From Methanobacterium sp. UBA176 (GTDB lineage: Archaea > Methanobacteriota > Methanobacteria > Methanobacteriales > Methanobacteriaceae), in contig DAVZ01000036.1 of the NCBI GenBank assembly GCA_002505765.1, forward strand, positions 1-46,161: a stretch of 46,161 nucleotides of DNA. Direction: 5' to 3'. Of the stretch, positions 42,872-46,161 are shown one piece after another. Under the pieces are notes generated by a model, which saw only the letters and a list, made by a program, of their open reading frames with translations, was not told the origin of the DNA and did no database searches. The first letter of the stretch is position 1. Every line of letters starts with the position of its first letter. A program made the position numbers and the translations under genes.

Positions 42872-43157
42872 TATTATTTCACCTTTATTCTAATTATCCT
42901 TAATTATTTGTAATATATCTAAATTTTAGAATTATTCCTTTTAGTATTTAAATAATATGTATTTAGTTTAAACTGTCCTATTATGCAGAAAACGAGAGAA
43001 ACTTTACATTTTATCATATTACAGTTGAAATTGTACTTCGCCATACTGTTCATACGCAGTAAATATATAAAATTCATTTTTTCTATCTTTTTACTGGAGA
43101 CCTTAGACTGCCCAATATCATATGCCCCCATTGTTTCATCTTTGCACTTTGATTTTT

Positions 43158-43255
43158 GTTAATGCTCATTAACGTTGATATTAACTCACATTAAATGCTT
43201 TTCAATTATTTAAATTCTTTCATAACATTTATAAGCAATATTAATGAATCATTAA
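43158..43255 (+). promoter_or_regulatory. Two TTAATG-n-CATTAA inverted repeats before the zinc-ribbon gene
   Basis: GTTAATG-CT-CATTAAC (43158-43173) is a perfect 7-bp inverted repeat. TTAATG-AAT-CATTAA (43241-43255) is a second with the same half-sites and one more spacer base. A near-palindrome GTTGATATTAAC lies between them (43174-43185). The second site falls about 25 bp after a TATA-like ATTTATAAG (about 43228-43236), near the expected transcription start of the gene at 43276. This is how a repressor site would be placed. The rest of 42872-43275 is AT-rich, with no convincing gene. Confidence 0.45.
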
Positions 43256-43275
43256 TTATATTATAAGGTGGTTTA

Positions 43276-44130
43276 ATGGGTTATCTTGTTTGCAATAAAT
43301 GTGGAGGATATTATGAGCTCCAGGAAGGAGAAAATCCAGCTGAATTCACGGATCAATTTGAATGTGGTGGATCCCTCAAACACGTTAGTGTTTGGGGCAT
43401 GCAAAAACCAAAGGTTTTTGCGGTCGCGAATTTTCAATTCGCAAACACCGAAAATCAAAGATTTTCAAGTGCTTTAAAATATGCTCAAAATTTGGATGAA
43501 CATGTTGTAGATGAACTGGATCCAATAGATGTAGTTAATTTTTGCCCTAATTGCGGAGCTGAAATTGAGAAAAATGCGAAATTCTGTACAGAATGTGGGG
43601 AAAAGTTAGATAAATCGAGAATGTCCCATCATGATTTAGAATATAATTACGCTCGTCCTTTAATCCATGTTATTTTACTTTTCCTTATAACTTTTGGTTT
43701 ATACTTCTTTTACTGGTACTATAGAAACTGGAAAAATTTAAAAAAACATATGGATATGGATATTAATCCTGTTTTAAGAACAATAGGATTGATAGTCCCC
43801 ATAGCCGGAATTTATCTAATATATGCACAATTTAGGGATATTAAAAATTTTGCAGAAGAAAGTGGAGTGGAAACCTATTCTCCTGGTTTAATCACTTTTG
43901 GAGTTATATTTTTTAATTTATTATCTCGACTTCCCAGTATATTCTGGTTGTTAACATTCTTAATGGTCTGGCCCATGTCAATTGTACAGAAGACACTTAA
44001 TAACTACTGGGAAAAGGAACAGCCTGGAATTCCAATGAGGAATAAATTTTCTGGTGTGGAAATTGTGGTAATGATTATTGGAGCAATTTTTTGGATTTTA
44101 GCTATTATCGGAATGCTTATTCCTGAGTAG
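43276..44130 (+). CDS. Zinc-ribbon membrane protein carrying an in-frame hairpin-array insert
   Basis: The 284-residue protein starts MGYLVCNKCGGYYELQ with a first zinc-ribbon half and FECGGSLK, then an unusual stretch (residues 36-68), then YAQNLDEHVVDELDP, then a double zinc ribbon CPNCGAEIEKNAKFCTECG. Four hydrophobic segments follow, beginning with IHVILLFLITFGLYFFYWYY, a DUF4234-like pattern. The 33 residues 36-68 are encoded by hairpin-array copy B (99 bp, frame kept). Without them, CGGSLK would join YAQNLDEH directly, as I expect in relatives. GGTGG lies about 8 nt before the ATG. Function is unknown. Zinc ribbons linked to small membrane domains occur widely in archaea, possibly as scaffolds. 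Confidence 0.8.
   Translation: MGYLVCNKCGGYYELQEGENPAEFTDQFECGGSLKHVSVWGMQKPKVFAVANFQFANTENQRFSSALKYAQNLDEHVVDELDPIDVVNFCPNCGAEIEKNAKFCTECGEKLDKSRMSHHDLEYNYARPLIHVILLFLITFGLYFFYWYYRNWKNLKKHMDMDINPVLRTIGLIVPIAGIYLIYAQFRDIKNFAEESGVETYSPGLITFGVIFFNLLSRLPSIFWLLTFLMVWPMSIVQKTLNNYWEKEQPGIPMRNKFSGVEIVVMIIGAIFWILAIIGMLIPE
43375..43473 (+). repeat. Hairpin-array repeat, copy B, inside a coding sequence
   Basis: Four perfect hairpins lie in a row: CAAACAC-GTTA-GTGTTTG (43377-43394), GCAAAAACC-AAA-GGTTTTTGC (43401-43421), GCGAATT-TTC-AATTCGC (43426-43442) and GAAAATC-AAA-GATTTTC (43450-43466). The linkers GGGCATG, CGGTC, CACCGAAAAT and AAGTG match copy A while most stem bases differ. The added stretch is 99 bp (43381-43479), a multiple of three, with no stop in the used frame, and is flanked by CTCAAA and TTAAAA. 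Confidence 0.85.
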
Positions 44131-44146
44131 CGGCTTTCAAGGTGAA

Positions 44147-44508
44147 AAAATAAAAAAAAAACACCTTTTTAATTTTAATTATAGCTACAATTCCAATTTT
44201 TGTTTTTTTAAGTGGATGTGGACGATTCTGCTGATAAAAATAAAGCAATACTATAACTCAAGATTATAGTGGGAATTATACATCATTATTCAGATTCAGC
44301 AAGTGAAATAGAGTCAATTGGATGGTATGCGACTAAAATAGATAATGATATCTATAATGTTACATATGAAATCAAACAAAAGGATAAATCAACCATTTAC
44401 GAGTTTAAAACAAATATAAAAACTGGTAAAGTTATAGGAACCAATGATTTAGGAAAATGGATAATCGATATTGTAAAATATTATAATTCTGATTCAATTG
44501 ATAAATGA
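44147..44508 (+). pseudogene. Remnant of a small lipoprotein gene
   Basis: One frame reads TFLILIIATIPIFVFLSGCG (about 44161-44221), a lipoprotein signal with lipobox LSGC, but stops at TGA soon after. A second open stretch in another frame (about 44269-44508) encodes IIHHYSDSASEIESIGWYAT, then NVTYEIKQKD and GKWIIDIVKYYNSD, a mature-looking domain with no signal of its own. Together they look like one secreted lipoprotein of about 110 residues broken by an indel and a stop near 44231-44258. The downstream part could still be translated, but no ribosome binding site was seen. Family not recognised. Confidence 0.45.
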
Positions 44509-44612
44509 AATAGATTTAGTTGATATAATAATTATCTTTTTTTTGGTTATATCATTATTAAAGAAAAAAATATAACTAATCTGCAAAAAACCTGCCTAAA
44601 AGCCAGTAAATA

Positions 44613-45488
44613 TTATCTTCCGGCATTTATAGATTCCAGATGTACAACAACATCCTCTATACTTTCAATTTTTCTTTTAAGTTCATCTTCAACATTATGG
44701 GCTACATCATGAGCTTTATCTATAGGAAGTGATGTTTCAACGCCTATATGTAAATCAACGTAGATTTGAGAGGGTACACCCCTTGTTCTTATTTTATGCA
44801 CTTCGCAAACACCATCAACCCTTTGGGCGATATTTTTAATTATGCCTTCATCTATTAATGCTTTATCAAGTAAAACATCTGAACTGTCCTTGATTATCTC
44901 TATTCCTGTTTTAGCAATTAAAAGTGCAATTAAAATAGCTATTAAAGGATCTGCAAGCACATATCCTGATTTAATTGCAATAAAACCTAAAATTACTGTA
45001 ATGGATGCATATATATCACTTCGAGTATGCCTTGAGTCTGATATCAGTATACTGCTATTCATTTCCCGCCCTTTATTATATTCATACCATGCAACTGCTA
45101 CATTTATTAATAGGGTAATTCCAATAACTAAAAAACTTAGTATACCGATTTCTGGAGTTACAGGATTAAAAAATCTTTCTATTGCAGAGCGGATTATTTC
45201 AAAACATGTTAAAAACAGTAATGTGGCAATTACAATTGATGCAAATGTTTCAAACTTAGCATGTCCATATGGATATTTTAAATCAGGGGGTCTTGCAGCA
45301 ATGGTAATTCCTATAATCCCAATAATGTTGGAAGAACTGTCAAAAAAAGAGTGAAATCCGTCAGTGATCATGCTAAGCGAATTTGTAGCCCATCCATAGG
45401 TTACTTTAGCCAAGGCCACAGAAATATTTAGTATTAATATCAGGAAAAGGATTCTCTTTATATTTCTATAATAATTTTCTTTATTCAT
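44613..45488 (-). CDS. Cation diffusion facilitator (CDF) metal efflux protein
   Basis: The protein exports divalent metals such as Zn, Fe or Co by proton exchange. The start is set at 45488 (MNKENYYRNIKRILFL), where GGGGGG lies about 7 nt upstream. The longer open frame to 45674 is not supported. It has 291 residues, normal for the family. Six hydrophobic segments carry the metal-site helices: DGFHSFFDSSSN (H-x-x-x-D, helix 2) and SRHTRSDIYAS (H-x-x-x-D, helix 5). The C-terminal cytoplasmic domain (about 205-291) has VCEVHKIRTRG and VDLHIGVE, with VVVHLE at the end, as in FieF-type transporters. Metal specificity is not clear from sequence. Confidence 0.9.
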   Translation of the reverse strand: MNKENYYRNIKRILFLILILNISVALAKVTYGWATNSLSMITDGFHSFFDSSSNIIGIIGITIAARPPDLKYPYGHAKFETFASIVIATLLFLTCFEIIRSAIERFFNPVTPEIGILSFLVIGITLLINVAVAWYEYNKGREMNSSILISDSRHTRSDIYASITVILGFIAIKSGYVLADPLIAILIALLIAKTGIEIIKDSSDVLLDKALIDEGIIKNIAQRVDGVCEVHKIRTRGVPSQIYVDLHIGVETSLPIDKAHDVAHNVEDELKRKIESIEDVVVHLESINAGR

Positions 45489-46161
45489 TATAGATCCCCC
45501 CTTAAAATATCCCTTCAAATAATTTATTTTATAATAAAAATAAATATTGCTTTTATAGTGAATAACCAAATGTTTTAAACTTTCCAATTCTATAACTAAC
45601 ATATCGTGCTTTAAACAAACGTGATTTATTGAATTATCCAAAAATAATTTGTGTAATAAAGTTATGCTATCCACTACAATTAAATTCAGTTATGTTCTAA
45701 ATAAATACGTAATTAAAAATCTACCCTTTTTTAACTCTGTTTTTAATTTAAACTGCGCAATTATTAACCCCCAAATGCAACATTTAAAGTTCAGTGCGTA
45801 AAATCCATTCTTCCCCAAAATTTTATTTTGAATACCACAAATCTCAAAGTATAACTAAAATAACGTAACAGTAACCAATTATTTTATGGATAAATTATCA
45901 CAGATCCCCTACATCAATACAAATAGCCAAAAAAGAAGCAGTTACTGGAAAAAAAATATTAACTTAGGAATGTTCAGTAAATAATGAACTTTATTACCTA
46001 TTATATGTATTTGACAAATTACAGATACATCTACTATAAAAAAAACCTGATTAAAAAAAAATAATAATGAAAAATTCACAGGACATATATTTCAAGTGTA
46101 AAATTCTGTGATATTTCTCACATATTAGGGACTGTAAAGTTTTGGGAGGATGGAAATTTTT
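45489..46161. other. Non-coding right end of the window
   Basis: Apart from the CDF promoter (AT-rich, just above 45488), this 670-bp AT-rich stretch shows stops in all frames and no RNA gene or hairpin array. A weak inverted repeat GTTCA...TGAAC lies near 45974-45991. Any gene to which it belongs lies beyond the window. Confidence 0.5.

Noticed and set aside
42919..43131. A 70-residue minus-strand open frame starting MGAYDIGQSKVSSKK
   Set aside because: Composition is irregular (Asn, Ile and Lys-rich), no ribosome binding site or family pattern is visible, and it lies in an AT-rich gap. It could be a remnant, but it is not supported as a gene.
45489..45674. N-terminal extension of the CDF protein
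   Set aside because: The family starts near MNKENYY, a GGGGGG site precedes that ATG, and the extension is AT-rich and lacks a ribosome binding site.

Overview
The window is AT-rich archaeal DNA from a mesophilic hydrogenotrophic methanogen of the Methanobacteriales, most likely a Methanobacterium. This rests on a CDC48/VAT ATPase, archaeal pelota, a trpEGCFBAD operon with TGTACA boxes, a geranylgeranyl reductase with its ferredoxin, an archaeosine-synthase-like protein, hypC, an S-adenosyl/S-inosylhomocysteine hydrolase, and MraY-like and MurG-like glycosyltransferases that fit pseudomurein synthesis. No phage, plasmid, CRISPR or complete insertion sequence was seen.

Layout. 1-5.6 kb: a short tandem repeat, a SulP anion transporter, a decayed membrane-protein gene, a secreted nuclease, a small M14-like (DUF2119) protein and the SAH/SIH hydrolase. 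5.7-13.2 kb: an acidic coiled-coil protein, CDC48, a prephenate dehydrogenase with an added C-terminal domain, a small conserved protein, pelota and a multi-cluster radical SAM enzyme. 13.3-22.7 kb: a secreted M14-like protein, the MraY-like enzyme, a decayed ABC-2 exporter operon facing a decayed TrmB-type regulator, two UPF0145 proteins (one fused to membrane and PRC-barrel domains), the MurG-like enzyme, a flavin disulfide oxidoreductase and hypC. 23-33.8 kb: a histidine kinase, a probable TrpY repressor, a receiver-only response regulator and the complete trp operon. 33.9-46.2 kb: tRNA-Ile, an adenylate-kinase-like protein, a MIP18 protein, an ArcS-like protein, a glutamate-synthase-like protein, a rubredoxin-TPP enzyme with an in-frame stop, an ATPase, a UbiA enzyme, geranylgeranyl reductase plus ferredoxin, a zinc-ribbon membrane protein and a cation efflux pump.

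The most unusual feature is a dispersed family of hairpin-array repeats at about 25.3, 28.95, 35.0 and 43.4 kb. Each is a string of short, nearly perfect hairpins. The 35.0 and 43.4 kb copies share fixed linkers (GGGCATG, CGG, CACCGAAAAT, AGTG) while their stem sequences differ but stay self-complementary. One copy sits in frame inside a coding sequence, one sits between trpG and trpC, one abuts a ribosome binding site, and one lies just downstream of trpY. The 35 kb copy appears to have grown by insertion of further hairpins into the loop of an older one. A separate in-frame palindromic insert lies in the histidine kinase.

The trp region reads as one regulatory unit. An HTH/ACT-type protein with the expected features of TrpY is transcribed away from the operon, and TGTACA-type boxes lie before both trpY and trpE. 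Broken genes (2.2-2.8 kb, 15.2-17.9 kb, about 38.1 kb, about 44.2 kb) are concentrated in a few loci while dozens of neighbours are intact. This favours real gene decay over general sequence error, though single homopolymer changes cannot be ruled out.
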